Positions 36,745 through 48,209 of a stretch of 64,000 nucleotides of DNA are shown here, piece by piece. The notes under the pieces are model-generated. The model ran no database searches. It was not told the DNA's origin and saw nothing but the letters and a program-made list of their open reading frames with translations. The stretch is taken from NCBI GenBank assembly GCA_014898425.1, contig RCSZ01000007.1, positions 2,513,854-2,577,853 on the forward strand, written 5' to 3'. Positions within the stretch are counted from its first letter, which is position 1. Each line of letters starts with the position of its first letter. Origin of the DNA: Botryotinia globosa. Lineage: Eukaryota > Ascomycota > Leotiomycetes > Helotiales > Sclerotiniaceae. Position numbers and translations under genes: made by a program.

Positions 36745-38551
36745 ATACCAAATAATTTTTATAGGCCTCGGTAATATCGAATCATTTATTTTAGGAATTG
36801 TTACAATTCTTGAATAGAGAGAGATATAACAACCAAAAGACAAATTCTGATATCAAACAATTGAAGAATGAATTTATAAAAAATATTGAAAATTGGGAAG
36901 TGTCCCGTCAATCCATGCACCCACTGGTGGCACTTTTTTGATCAATCTCTCTGCTTGGTCAGCAATTCCAAAAATTCCAAAAATTTGTCCTTTTGCCCTT
37001 TGGAAGAAAGAGGCAACACACAACACACCTCCCTGTGTGTAATTATCCAAAGGCGTGGACGAGAGGAGCGACAGCGAAGAAAGAACATGAAGGTTATTCC
37101 TTCCACATTTCTCTCCTTTCTTGAAACCTTCGACATGGAATTCAAGAATATACTACTACATGCCACCTTTCGATGTCTAATCAGAAGAAAAGCTCTCGTT
37201 GTAATCAATCAACATCAATCATTTACCACCTGGGCACTTTCACTTCAACACAGCATTTATTCATTTTGATTTTTTAAAGCAATGAAGAAACGTTTCTTAC
37301 AGAAATATTTTGCTCCGGCGCTTTTTCTGCCCGTTTCAAAGCTGCCTTTCTTGCTGTTAATAGATGCCATGTTGTCAGTGTTCATCATGCTTGTTTACGA
37401 ACCGACGGAAGAAGCTCAAGGTCGATCAACACCTACTACTCATGATCATGAACTTAGATGATTCTTCTGCGTAGTGAATATGGATAAAGGTCACCTACTA
37501 GGCTAGTGAACCGGAGTCGGAGTGTCATAATCCTCGATTTGATCTCACGGACGAGATTCAATGATTGTGAGTGCTGATAGTGCAAGCATGGCAGTGGTGA
37601 AGAGTGATGGTAGTGGTATCCATGATTCCTGAAGAAAAGCTCCTGATTTTATTATAAACCAACTTCATTTCAACATGTTCCTCGATTATTGTTCTGTCCT
37701 TGAGGAATTTTATCATTTTTTATTTCATTACATATGCGTTGAAAGAGATTCACGCGATGTCTCTAATTCTGGATGAAGATAAATAATTCCTCGTTGTGTA
37801 GAATTTGAACAATTGGAAAAAATAGTCTGAAACTTGTGTCTCCCATAATCCTGTTCAGTTACCGTTGATATGTCGATTGTATCTAGAGTCAAAAAGGCTC
37901 AGCCCTCGATGCATTTTCGTAAGATACCATACCAGTCAGATGGCAAGTCCCTTGAATGACGGGAGTTGGAAAGAACCAATGTACATAGCTTAATTTGGCA
38001 AAACTTTATCCAAAGATATTGACGATCAGATAACACGTCGAAATCTGATATTATCTGACACTGTTGGACAAAGCTATCAGATTGATCACAGTATTAGTTT
38101 CCGCCCAAAAAGTCCCTTGTCCTACCCCCCTTATGTAACTCGTCTAACATTCCCAACAATGATTACGCTTTGTACGAGGCGATAGATCATAAACATATAA
38201 CAAATTACTCAGGTGAGTCAATGACAACATTTATTCCTTTACAAAACTCCCCGAGTGGTGAGCTGGTCCTTTTGCACGTGCAATGAACTACGCCGAAGAG
38301 CATGGAACGGGAAGAGACACTCTGGGATATACCCTATGGGCTGTTAAACACGACGCCATCTGATAAGACAGCATTGTGTTGGAAGGTGCGGATCTACTTT
38401 ACGAGAACAATTTAGATGATGATCGAGATAATAGATTTCATTAGCTTGTTTCTGATACTCGTATTTTTAGGTAGATCAGTTCATCATTAAGAATCTTTCC
38501 CCAGTCCTTTTCTCATTTTCTCCATATTATCAACTTCCAAACTCGAAAGAG
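36745..38551. other. Intergenic: TIR remnant then antiporter upstream region
   Basis: 36903-36928 carries the CACCAGTGGGTG end of the first TIR family. A 127-codon plus-strand frame at 36886-37269 begins within this remnant, includes simple repeats and is not convincing. From 37270 to 38551 nothing but the presumptive upstream region of the antiporter is seen. Confidence 0.45.
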
Positions 38552-40280
38552 ATGGCATACCTTCCTTATATCGAACCAGGGCTCGACATTATACTTCCTC
38601 TCTCCATCTTCATATTCATTCTCAACATAACCCGCGACCTTCTCGATTCCTTTCTCTACTGCGGACTCATAGGGGAAATATTTATCGGGGTTCTCTCTGG
38701 AGTGCCCATCACCGGAACTTCATTTCTCAGCATAGAAATCCAAGAAACAGTACAATATCTCGGATATCTGGGGCTTATCTGTTTGGTGTTTGAAGGTGGC
38801 CTCATCACGGATCTTCATATATTAAGAAACACAATATGGTTAACATTGGCTGCTGCGATGATTGGAATCCTGATGCCGATGGCTCTTTCGTTTTTCATAA
38901 TGGGTATGAAATTCGACAGTATTGAAGGTTCGGGATATCCAACCGCATTAGCAGCTTTTTCAGCAGGAGTATCTCTCTGTTCCACATCTTTAGGGTCAAC
39001 TTTCATTGTTCTCGCATCCGCAAACCTTCAGAAAACACCAATGGGTACTTTGATAGCTGGCGCGGCGATGTTAGATGATATTATTGTTCTCGTGATGGTC
39101 AAAATTATAACAGCACTCGGACAAGGCCAATCCGATTTTTGGACAATTGCCCGTCCTGCTATGTCCAGTTTGGGTCTTATCCTTGCCACCTTCTTGCTAA
39201 CGCCATTTCTTCTCAAACTTTTGCTTCGCGGTTTCCATTCGATATTTACATATCCGAAAGTTGGTCAAGAAACTTTTGGTGCGGATATTGATGCCGAAAA
39301 GAGGATTTCACGGCATACTGGATTCATATTATCGACTTTGATGCTTATAGTTCTTGTCACTATTGCTGCTTGTGTGGAAGGCTCGATACTATTGTCTGCA
39401 TTCTTAGCTGGTGCTGTGGTGAGATATACTTGGCAAAGTGTGGATGGTGGAGAGGATATGGATTTGGGTATTGATCGACCTACTATGATGTTTGAGGAGT
39501 ATTATAAGCCGATTATGGATCATATATTAGTGCCTTTTTTCTTCGTAAGTGCTTTTACTGCCTTTTCAAATATTATACTTGATCCCCATGGGCCGAAGGT
39601 TGCCGAACGAACACTCGTCTAACACAAAATAGGCATCAATCGGTTTCTCCATCCCCGTATCCGAAATGTTTTCTGGCTCCATCTTATGGAAAGGAATATT
39701 CTACGCTTGCTTGATGTTTCTAGCCAAAGCATCTGTGGGAACAGTTGTCTATTTCGAATTCTTCACCACAAGGTGGTCTCACAAGTGGACAGACCCCAAA
39801 AAGAAAACACTTCCAATACCAGAACTTCCCCAACAAGACGGCTCACCAGAAGAAATCCCTAAAAACGATCTCGTAAATCAAAAATTCAGAGCAGGCCCCC
39901 CTCACCTCGATGCTATTATAGTAGGATCGACAATGATTGCTCGAGGAGGCTTTGGATTCCTGGTAGCTTCAGAGGCGCAGAGCTCAGGCACCTTAAGTCT
40001 CTCCAAAACACCAATTAGAATACTAAATGCGCAAGGTCTTTCGCACAAGGTTACCGAGAAATTGAGAACATTAGATGCAGTCGAAGATCAAATATTCTTG
40101 GTGATAATCTGGGCTTTAGTTCTATGTACGATCGTTGGACCGGTTGTTTCGGGGATTGCAGTGAGAAAGAAATTAGTGAAGGAGAGGGAAGGAGAGAGGT
40201 GCGAGTGTGGAGTTATCGTTGGACAGAGAAGTTTTGGGAATGGAAATGAGGGGGTAGGGGGGTGTCATCTTTGCTTGTAA
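38552..40280 (+). CDS. CPA2-type cation/proton antiporter
   Basis: Integral membrane exchanger (Na+/H+ exchanger fold, PF00999) moving K+ or Na+ against H+, akin to fungal endomembrane or plasma-membrane CPA2 proteins. Exons 38552-39544 and 39633-40280 give 546 residues. About 12 hydrophobic segments are visible, from IILPLSIFIFIL near the N-terminus to FLVIIWALVLCTIVGPVVSG near residue 495. The ion-binding pair is seen in GAAMLDDIIVLV (Asp175-Asp176), the electrogenic double-Asp form, and residues 62-90 give the QYLGYLGLICLVFEGGL block. The 88 nt intron (GTAAGT ... AATAG) joins PFFF to ASIGFSIP in phase. The tail after residue 515 is Cys- and Gly-rich and unlike the family; a further 3' intron with a GTGCGA donor near 40200 could give a different C-terminus. 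Confidence 0.88.
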
Positions 40281-40289
40281 AGGGTATCC

Positions 40290-41070
40290 CAGTGGATTGG
40301 AGAGTATATGAGAAAAGCAAGACGGAAGACGAGATGTATCATGATAGAAAGTTGGAGTTTGAGCGAAGCATGGAGTTATGATCATGAATACGGGTCAAGG
40401 TAAGCACCGCGACCATCGCGACGCTCTTTCCTGCCCCAGAAAGGAAAGGCTGCGCGATGTCAGTTTGATACCACATTTTCACACTCGTTATAGACTGATT
40501 TCTCGCGGAAATTAAAACATGTGTACTTTTCCATCAATTAATGTATTAAATTGAGCTGCAGTTCTTGTGAGTCGAGTTCTAATCCAGGGAGAGGAAGGAA
40601 AAGACCGAACTTGAGCATCTCTACATGTTCTCATTGGTGATCTTCATGTTTCTTTGACCAGAATTCAATCAAGGCTTGCACTTATTCTTGGCTAACTTGT
40701 GAGTTGGAGTCAGAAGACGAAAAAATTGATGATCGCTATCCATTCATTCTTGAAATATGGAAAGTATAGAAACTAATACACAAAGCCTGCTGATTCTTTA
40801 AGGAATATTTGTAAGACTGCCATGTTCTTCATATGAGAATAGGTACACGCCAATTCAAAGAGCCTCTCTAACCCGAAGACTGTCTTATGGAACAAAGAAA
40901 AATGGTGTGATGGATTTTGGACATCCCATACCTACTTTCGAATGTTAGAAGAGACGAAAGATAGTGATTCTGAAGTTTCTCTCACCTAATTTTGAAAAGA
41001 ACTCAGTATTGTCCATTGCAGTTCCTTATGTGCTGTTTGCGTATTGGGTTCTAAGCTTTGCTCCAACACA
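40290..41070. other. No gene seen
   Basis: Convergent intergenic region between the antiporter and a minus-strand hypothetical ORF. No repeat or RNA is recognised. Confidence 0.5.
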
Positions 41071-41072
41071 AC

Positions 41073-41639
41073 TCAAGAAACTAGTTTATCGCCGACTGGC
41101 TTTGGTATCTTATCTTCTGTTTCATGAACATTGATGTATGTGAGAGGATCGCAAGAATTCGCAGTGAGAAATTTGAGACTACAGACAGCAGAAGCATCCG
41201 CTTTCTCTTGAGCGATACTAGGTCCAAACACTTTTTGTTCGTACGCGATATCCGATTTAGTGGTCGGCGAGATTCTTGTACGGAGTTTAGATGTGGCAGC
41301 TTGCGATTTGGGATGTTTGGATCTTGCAGGGACATTGTCTTCAGAAAATACAACTCTTAAAAGATCGCCCTCGACTTCCAATAGCGCCCTCATTGTAGAT
41401 TCATTCAAGGTAGGTTCAGCAGGGTACTCTTTCCACGATCGACGACCATGTCCTCCATCCCAAGAAATAGCATTTTTGAAGCGTTGGAATATACTTGGAC
41501 ATTGCATCTTCTTGGGTCTTTCTGTTGGCTTTGTAGCTTTAATGGCGTGCGTTTTTTCCAGGTTTCCCAGTTGTCTCCCATACACCTCTCCGACCAGCAC
41601 GTTTCTTCGCACGTTTCTTCGCACGTTTCCTCTTAACAT
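41073..41639 (-). CDS. Hypothetical basic protein (188 aa)
   Basis: An uninterrupted frame from ATG 41639, mostly polar and basic at the start, with no recognised domain (YPAEPTLNESTMRALLEVEG is the most ordered-looking part). An overlapping minus frame from 41802 has a hydrophobic N-terminus (SYLFGLSILALRVIWAVYDL) then a Lys/Arg-rich run. The two might be one gene joined by an intron near 41540-41600 or by a frameshift, but no strong splice pair was found. The ACGTTTCTTCGC triplication at 41600-41630 makes the N-terminus repetitive. The 174-codon plus-strand frame opposite is judged a shadow, though not excluded. Confidence 0.35.
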   Translation of the reverse strand: MLRGNVRRNVRRNVLVGEVYGRQLGNLEKTHAIKATKPTERPKKMQCPSIFQRFKNAISWDGGHGRRSWKEYPAEPTLNESTMRALLEVEGDLLRVVFSEDNVPARSKHPKSQAATSKLRTRISPTTKSDIAYEQKVFGPSIAQEKADASAVCSLKFLTANSCDPLTYINVHETEDKIPKPVGDKLVS

Positions 41640-41809
41640 TATTCTTCCGTTTTGCAGGCGCTTTCGAAGATGTGCTGAGAGGTCTGCAACGTCTGCTAAG
41701 ATCGTAAACCGCCCAGATCACACGAAGAGCCAAAATGGAAAGACCGAAAAGGTACGATTTCAGTGGGTAATAGGGGCTCAATAATGAAACGATTTTGAAC
41801 ATTGTATCT

Positions 41810-42218
41810 TTGAGCGGGTTTTGGGGGCACCAAAAATCAACAATGCCCTTAATAAGCCGTGTTTATTGTAACGAGATGAATAGAATCTGTAGATACTGGC
41901 TTGAAGCAAAGAAATAGCAACTTTATTGATAATACTTGTGGTGATGGATTAAGAAAATAGAGTCATGTTTGTAAAAAGTAAGATTATGTATGGGCTGGAA
42001 TTAGCTTGATATATATACTCAGTGGTGGCACTGGCGACTCTTTCCTTCCACAACAATTCTGATCATCTATTTAATGTTCAAGAGAGGGAAGGGATATCTA
42101 TCTTTGGTGGGGAATATTTTTTTAAGGAAGGAGCGCCTGCGACATAGACAATGAATTGCACCTTCTATCGTTCATATTATTGTCTTATTCCTTTCGTCCT
42201 TTTTCCCCTCCAGCCATT
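41810..42218. other. No gene seen; 3' flank of the GH28 gene
   Basis: No coding frame or repeat was recognised. Confidence 0.5.
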
Positions 42219-43700
42219 CTATCTAGGATTCTCTCCAAATGGCACACCCGTACAATTGAATCCTTTAGGTTCCACAACACTATCACAAAGATACTGCGCT
42301 GGTTTTGTGTTGTTCACGGTATCCAAAATACCTTCCATGCCCTCTATCAGCATCCCCGTGCAAGGCGCGGCACCACTACATTGTAGCTCTGCTACTACAT
42401 CACTAGAGGCTGTACCACTCCAAGAAGCGAAGGTCATGTTGGACAGGTTGAATAGTGAGGTGTCACAATTCCCAGTTGCAGAGTTGTAGGATGTACATTG
42501 CGTTATGGCGATTATGCCGGTATTATTGTGAAGCGTGAAATTGGTAAAAGAAAGGTTGCTTGCGTGGCCCAGACCGGCGCCTCCGCCGTTTGGAGGATAT
42601 CTGAGGTTGTTAGTGAGACTGAAAAGATTGATGAAGTAGTGGTCTTACCCAGTGGATACTCCAGTCCAGGTTTTCATGTAAACTCCATAGCGCATGTTGT
42701 AAGAGCGAATGTTGCGAGTGGTGACGTTTTCAATTACTTCATATCTGCCCTCTGTGATGGAAGAAAGGGTTAATGACATCTATCTTATGATAGGTATCTA
42801 GGAGACTTACCATATTGACCGATACTCCCGATGGCTACACCAAGCCCGGTGTAGAAATCACAATCTTCGATGAGAATATTGGTTGAATTGGCTTTCATGG
42901 AGATGGAATCATCGCCATTATCTACCGTCCAACCACGGAAGGTGATATTATCCGCATAGATAGTATCAGCACCATCGGTCTATATATCCAAGATCAGCTT
43001 CCATACTTCCTTTGATAACACCCCAGCACGTAGAAGAGCAAAAAAAACTTACATTTAAACTACTAAACTCAAACCCGACTGGTCTTACATCCGTACTATT
43101 CACATAAATGTTCTCCAGCAAAATATCCTTTGCGTGAATAATTGTCATCGTCCACATCTGACTCTGCACGAACCTCAAATTTTCAAAAATACAATTTGTA
43201 ACACCTGTGTATGTAATCTGATGAGGTCTCCCCGGATAATTATTCGTCCCGTTAATAAATTCATACCAAACCTCTCCATTCCCATTTAAGGTTCCATATC
43301 CATGACCATCCCAATGGACATTCTCGCCCCCAAAAAGCCATGCGCTACTTTGATTCTGATATCCGACAGGGAGAGAATTGTTCAGCCAGTATGGAATGTT
43401 GGTATCCCATAATAGTGTACCGTGAAGATCAACTTTCACATTGGATAGACCGGTGGTGTTCATGACCGTTTGGATGTTGTAGGTTGTGTTTTTGAATACG
43501 ACGGTCCCCTGAGTGGTGATCCCGTCATTGTGGCCGCATTCTTCGAAAGCGTGAATTATTGCTGGTGCGTCATTGCCACCGTTGGCACTGGCCTCTATGA
43601 TGCATCTCTTTTCTCTGACAAGGGAGGAGGCAGTGGAAGAAGATGGGGATGTGAAAAGGGGGACACTTAATAATGCTGTGAGGAAGATTCGAGACAACAT
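42219..43700 (-). CDS. Secreted glycoside hydrolase family 28 enzyme, exo-type pectinase
   Basis: Right-handed beta-helix pectin hydrolase, secreted to attack galacturonan or rhamnogalacturonan. Exons 43700-43053, 42979-42811, 42751-42649 and 42600-42219 give 433 residues with about 12 N-glycosylation sequons. Residues 1-24 form a signal peptide (MLSRIFLTALLSVPLFTSPS). GH28 motifs: NTDGAD at 216-221 (split by intron 1), NGDDSIS with Asp239-Asp240, and YMK near 297-299 in the place of the usual RIK. The usual GHG is GLG here (261-263, GLGVAIGSIGQY), so the catalytic-site His is absent. GxGxxIGSxGQ with a Cys-poor N-terminus points to exo-acting rhamnogalacturonase or alpha-L-rhamnosidase-like GH28 clades rather than endopolygalacturonase. 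All three introns have GTAAG donors and are in phase. It is the last intact enzyme gene before the decayed cluster. Confidence 0.9.
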
Positions 43701-43709
43701 TTTGGTGAT

Positions 43710-44590
43710 GTATGAAAAGAATGTAAAATGTTACCATGGAAGACCTACATGAAGTCTTCGAGTGTAAATCATGTAGCTACAACGAAATTTTGGTAAAATT
43801 CTACCCGTAATGGAGACATTCAAGATATCAGGTATATGCGGGGAATTGCGGGGTAAATGTGGCGATCGATGAGCCAGGTACGATGATGGATGATGCATCA
43901 TGCATGGTTACGAGATATAACGATGATCGTCCGACGGGGAGTATTTTTGTTGAATTCACGACTGTTAAAGAATATGAAGAATGGCTGGCGATTTGAGTCG
44001 CCTTGCAAGTGCTGGGTGCTACTTGAATTCTTGGACGGATAGACATTTCTAGGTGGTGTAGTCTTGACATGGGGTGGTGTGAGAGACAAGTCTCGCTGTC
44101 GACCTTCGTCGCATCTTGGCAGAAAAATGCATATGGAGCACCTCATCGTCCTCCGCGTCATAGGTATGATGCATCTCAACAATCGGGACCACCGCCCCCA
44201 TCTTTCTTATGCGCGACTCTCACGCACTACACCGTTAACAAAGAAAGCGTCGGCAATTGACGGCGTGCCTGACGTGCCGAATAAATGCCGGGCCAATTCC
44301 CAGTTTCGGGCACAACTTTCTGTTGCCGGTTATATCATCGAGAGTGTCATCTGATTTGGAATACATCCATACTCTGTATATTATCTTAACTTTTCGAAAC
44401 CTTTTGTACTTTTTTGTCCACCATAGCTTGCCTGTTTTCGTACTGCATGCAGTATCCAAGGTTAAGAAGATCTATGTTATAATTGCTACACCTGTTGCCG
44501 CACTGTGGAAAACCAAGTCCACCATGTATCTTATTCAAGGAGTAAAGGCTAGAGATTTGACATGGTTCTTGTTTGCACCGTATCCACGTC
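43710..44590. other. GH28 upstream region; no other gene recognised
   Basis: Short frames on both strands around 43900-44650 have no recognisable domains. Confidence 0.45.
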
Positions 44591-44596
44591 ATTCCT

Positions 44597-44890
44597 TCAA
44601 GAAGTCTTCAGGTCTGGAGCAGCAAAAGATCCAGGATCAGCACCGGTCTTCTGAATAGTCCAGGGACCTATCTTCCTAGAACGCAGTGCTTTGTTAATCA
44701 TATTCGCAGACAGCTTTCCAGCGCCAATCACTGCAATGTGTTTAACTTCCTCACGGGCGATGACTTTTGATTCTCCGAGTTCTTCAAAGTGTAGTATAAC
44801 TCCCCTAAGAGATTTATAACCATGTAGTTCTGGAATGTTTGGCAGAGAAACCCCAAAGTCTAGCTTCGTGTACGCCAGACTTGACAGGCA
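44597..44890 (-). pseudogene. Relic of an FAD/NADPH-dependent monooxygenase
   Basis: About 95 codons match the middle of fungal flavin-containing monooxygenases. SLPNIPELHGYKSLRGVILH corresponds to the stretch after the ATG motif. HFEELGESK follows, then HIAVIGAGKLSANMI is the NADPH-binding GxGxxA turn, and GADPGSFAAPDLKT is a conserved loop. The N-terminal FAD-binding GxGxxG part and the C-terminal half are missing; the frame stops right after the PDLKT block and sequence further along gives stops in all frames. The region to 45120 may contain badly decayed upstream exons. Judged a pseudogene fragment. Confidence 0.7.
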
Positions 44891-44899
44891 CATGTTAGT

Positions 44900-45660
44900 A
44901 ACCCACGATGGTGAAGTCTATGAATGGGCCAGAAATTACTGATAACAAAAACACTTCTTGACTCGGAAAAGGGAAGTCAATATCGATCCAAAAGATCCGG
45001 ACATGTACCCTACAAGTACGAGGGCGAAGTCTGCAATTGCCCTCGTTTAGCGTGCCAAGTTCTTCAGGACAACTGCGAAGAATTTTCACGTTTGCTCATA
45101 CTCCAGATTCCGCCAGAATGAATGTCAGCATGGCAAACGAGCCCAAAACTGGTGGGAATTAAAGAATTGAATCTTATGCAACTCATGACGATTAGATTGT
45201 ACCTTCTCAAAGACTAGACCACATGCAACTTGATACTACCAGCAGGTTTCTTGAGAGCAAAGAGCTCACCTGGGGAGAATACACTACCTACGAATCATTT
45301 TGATAAATTACGTTTCCAAGACTCATCACAATTGATCACTCTTTATAACATGCATTTTCATGAATAGAATTCTTATGATGGAAACCACGAATTCAAAGTT
45401 TGTCATTACATTAGTCTAACATTCGTTCAAGGATGAAAGGAGACCTTGAAGTGCGGAAAACCCTTCATGAAGACTCCTACAAAAGACCTGCACCGCACAA
45501 GCTACTTCATTCTCCCGGGTTTCTCCGTAACCATCACCATCATGATAACTTTGCAGTTAAGCAATTCCCTAAGCTCCAATATCTCCGCACAGCACACCTC
45601 CGGTAGAGCCCAGACAGATCAACGCAAACACTTGATGCAGCGAGTGTGAAAGATTTGATA
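44900..45660. other. No supported gene between FMO relic and peptide gene
   Basis: Short frames only. Possibly decayed 5' part of the monooxygenase and the 3' flank of the peptide gene. Confidence 0.4.
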
Positions 45661-45667
45661 AACAGCC

Positions 45668-45805
45668 CTAAGCGTCTTCTTCGAATTCGGCGTATTCAAT
45701 TGGTGAGATGTAGAGAGCTTCAGGGACAGCTTCAACAGCTTCAGCCGGAGCAGCAGCGGCGCCCAATGCAAATGTAGCGATGGCGAAGATGAAAGTACGC
45801 TTCAT
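45668..45805 (-). CDS. Small secreted peptide (45 aa)
   Basis: A complete single-exon gene with ATG at 45803-45805. Residues 1 to about 19 form a textbook signal peptide (MKRTFIFAIATFALGAAAA), with cleavage likely near APAEA. The mature part of about 25 residues is acidic, Cys-free and ends EALYISPIEYAEFEEDA. It has no Lys or Arg, hence no Kex2 site. The leader upstream is CA-rich and A-rich at the start codon (CTTTTCAAA before the ATG), as in highly expressed fungal genes, and a TATATATA box lies 163 bp upstream. It is transcribed away from the UstYa relic, which starts about 860 bp to the right. Role unknown: secreted signal or effector-like peptide, or the precursor of a ribosomally made cyclic peptide (see findings). 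It is intact although its neighbours are broken. Confidence 0.7.
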   Translation of the reverse strand: MKRTFIFAIATFALGAAAAPAEAVEAVPEALYISPIEYAEFEEDA

Positions 45806-45967
45806 TTTGAAAAGATGAGATTTATCGTTGAGGGTTTGAGGTTTGGTGGTTGTTGTGAGGGTGGAATTCGGATTGAATTCGGATTGAGGTATCTGAGGGT
45901 AGATTGAAAAGCGGTTGCTAAAGAACAGATATTGAATGGCCAGAAGAAAAAACCTAAAAGCCAGCCA

Positions 45968-45975
45968 TATATATA
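45968..45975 (-). promoter_or_regulatory. TATA box of the small secreted peptide gene
   Basis: TATATATA, 163 bp upstream of the ATG, in an otherwise mixed sequence; the intervening leader is CA-rich. Confidence 0.55.
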
Positions 45976-45984
45976 CTCTCAAAG

Positions 45985-46660
45985 TTGAACTCGGTTAATT
46001 ATTCCTGATCTTAATGCAGCATGATTGGAAACACTCGGTTATCATCTACCTTGAAGATAAGAAACTCCGCATTGTAACATAAACCTATGTGCGCTGTATG
46101 AAGGATCGAGATGTTTATGGAGATCCTTGCAGTAGAGGCGTCGTCTTACTGGGGGTTCGATACTGGGAAGCACAAAACACAACTGATGCAATCACTGCTG
46201 TTGCTGCCCACACAATTTCAATTTCCTGATTTGGAATTGCACAAATGATTGTCAGTGGTTAGTCTCACGAGATCCACTCGCGAAGCTGATCCTTCATCTG
46301 CCTATCAAAGAAAGCAAAGATAAGTTCCGTTCAAGTCAACCCTAGCAAAATGCAGATTTACGTACAATATGTAGTTCTATACTTTGTACAAAATGAGATT
46401 AACCTGGCCACAGTGTATTGCCACGTAAGCCTATTCTGCGGACTTGCCTACCAGTGCATGTCACCATAGTTTCTACTTTTGTTACACTTAAGTTGTACTC
46501 ATCTTCAAGTCATGTAATTAGTCCTGGAGGAATTCAGATGAGAGAGCTAGGGAGCCAAGCATTTAGTCCCATTTCAGAAGGAGCTGGTTTTTTCGTGACC
46601 TAGAGCTCATTCTCAAATACAGAACTGTCAGATCTAATCATTAGAACACAAGTCAAACAC
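45985..46660. other. Divergent upstream region
   Basis: Shared upstream region of the secreted peptide (minus) and the UstYa-like relic (plus). No further gene was recognised. Confidence 0.45.
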
Positions 46661-46665
46661 CAATC

Positions 46666-48101
46666 ATGTTACACGCTTCAAAAGGCAAAGGAAACGATGA
46701 GGAAGAGTCCCATCCACTTGTTGAAAACGCAAGCGAAAGTGCTCAGATCAAGTCATTCAGACGTTTCTCTCCCCAGCAGCCTAACATATGGATCTTCACA
46801 ACTTTCCTACTGGCATTTCTACTTTTTGCAAGTGGAATAAGGGATTATGTTCGGAGTAAACAGAATCATCCGCGGCAATATGATTATGAAATTGGGTTCG
46901 AAACAGAATGGTGTAAGTTTCCTAATTCTGGTTGTGACTTCATACATTTTGTCAGGTCATGATTAAGTACCAAAAGCTAATGAAGAGCCACACTTCTAGC
47001 TGTTGCTTGAGAAGCGATAGGATTGAGGGCTCGTTCGAATCGATTTTTTAATTATTACTAAAATAAGTTTAGTAGATTTGTTAATATTAATATTAGATTT
47101 ATAAGTTTACAAAATATAAAATAATATATATTAATTAAATACTAATCAAAGTTTTATTACAGATTTAACAAAATTATTATATAAATTTTCAAGTTTATTG
47201 ATTAATATAATATAGCTTTTTATAATTTAATATCAGTATTCAATAAATTATTTATATTATTAATATAAATTATTGATCAACATTTGTATTCGGTAAATGC
47301 TTATTTAGGCTACATTTATTGTCTATATTGTCTAAAAAAATCGATTCGAACGGGCCCTGAAGCAAGTCAAGTTTTACGGAGGAATCCGCTTCGATGACAA
47401 TGAGAAGTAGTATGTGACAGTCAGTCCCGACGAGCCTGTTTATGTAGGCCCTCCATCGCCAGAAATAGATGATGCATGGCAAGCTCTGTTACATAGTATG
47501 TGACTTAAAATATCTTCTTAATTCAATGTTTTGTTTAGCTAATCTTTTTCATCTTTCAAGATGAGAGTATCGCTGTTACACCAGAAGAGGCAAAAGAGGT
47601 TTCCGATCGATCCGCATATGACAAGTACCGAAGTCATTATACAGTTGGGTAAGTCGATAGTTTCAATCCATGAATAAAAGCAATGATGTACTAATATTCT
47701 CTCAGATTAGACGTTCTTCACAGTCTGCATTGTCCCAACGCCATACGTATGGCACAAGATGTCGACTATTACCGAGCTCAAGGATTTCATGAAGAGTGGT
47801 GGGCACGATTTCATATTGGTAAGCCGCTTTCTCTGTTCAATGTATTTCGTTCTAATTTTTGATTGCAGATCATTGTATCAACCATCTACGCCAGGTAATA
47901 CAATGCCACGGTAATCTGAAACCAACACCATTAGTGCCGGCGTCAAGAAATGCATCAAAAAAGGGATGGATCACGCCAGATTTTGACGTAGTGCATACCT
48001 GTAGAGATTTCAAAGCGATTCGTGAGTGGAGTACTGAGAAACTTGAAAGTGGCGTTCGAAAATCACGACTGGCTGCTCAGAAACAGAGTTCATCAGATTG
48101 A
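46666..48101 (+). pseudogene. UstYa-family (DUF3328) oxidase, inactivated
   Basis: UstYa proteins are membrane-anchored oxidases that cyclise core peptides or tailor small molecules in fungal secondary metabolism. Exons: 46666-46912, 47000-47495, 47561-47648, 47706-47818 and 47869-48101, all with canonical introns. Visible parts are an N-terminal polar tail, one transmembrane helix (IWIFTTFLLAFLLFASGI), VKFYGGIRF, YVGPPSPEIDDAW, and both metal-binding motifs, HSLHC in exon 4 and HCINHLRQVIQCHG in exon 5. Three lesions kill it: TGA at 47008-47010 where an Arg (CGA) is expected, TAG at 47408-47410, and a 331 bp MITE in exon 2 at 47027-47357. Both nonsense codons fit C:G to T:A change, as from RIP leaking out of nearby repeats. 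The catalytic exons remain open, so the loss is probably recent. Confidence 0.85.
47027..47357. mobile_element. 331-bp MITE inserted in the UstYa-like gene
   Basis: The ends are GGGCTCGTTCGAATCGATTT and the inverse of GGGCCCGTTCGAATCGATTT, with a 3 bp duplication TGA (47024-47026 and 47358-47360). The core is almost pure A+T with no coding capacity. A GGG-starting TIR with a 3 bp duplication suggests a PIF/Harbinger-type MITE. Removing element plus one TGA restores the exon's frame apart from the two nonsense codons. Confidence 0.88.
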
Positions 48102-48209
48102 GAAGGAACCGCCTGATCAGAGAATAGATATGCAGGGCAATCTGCAGATAGTTATATTGAGTAGTTTATAATATTTCATCGATCTTACCATCAAAAGAGT
48201 CATATTTAC

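Noticed and set aside
41260..41784. 174-codon plus-strand frame
   Set aside because: Opposite a minus-strand frame; no domain, signal or splice evidence. Neither strand is convincing, but the minus one has a better start.
42015..42045. CAGTGGTGGCACTGG as another copy of the CAGTGGGT element end
   Set aside because: Only a short partial match without the adjoining AAGACTCCC block.
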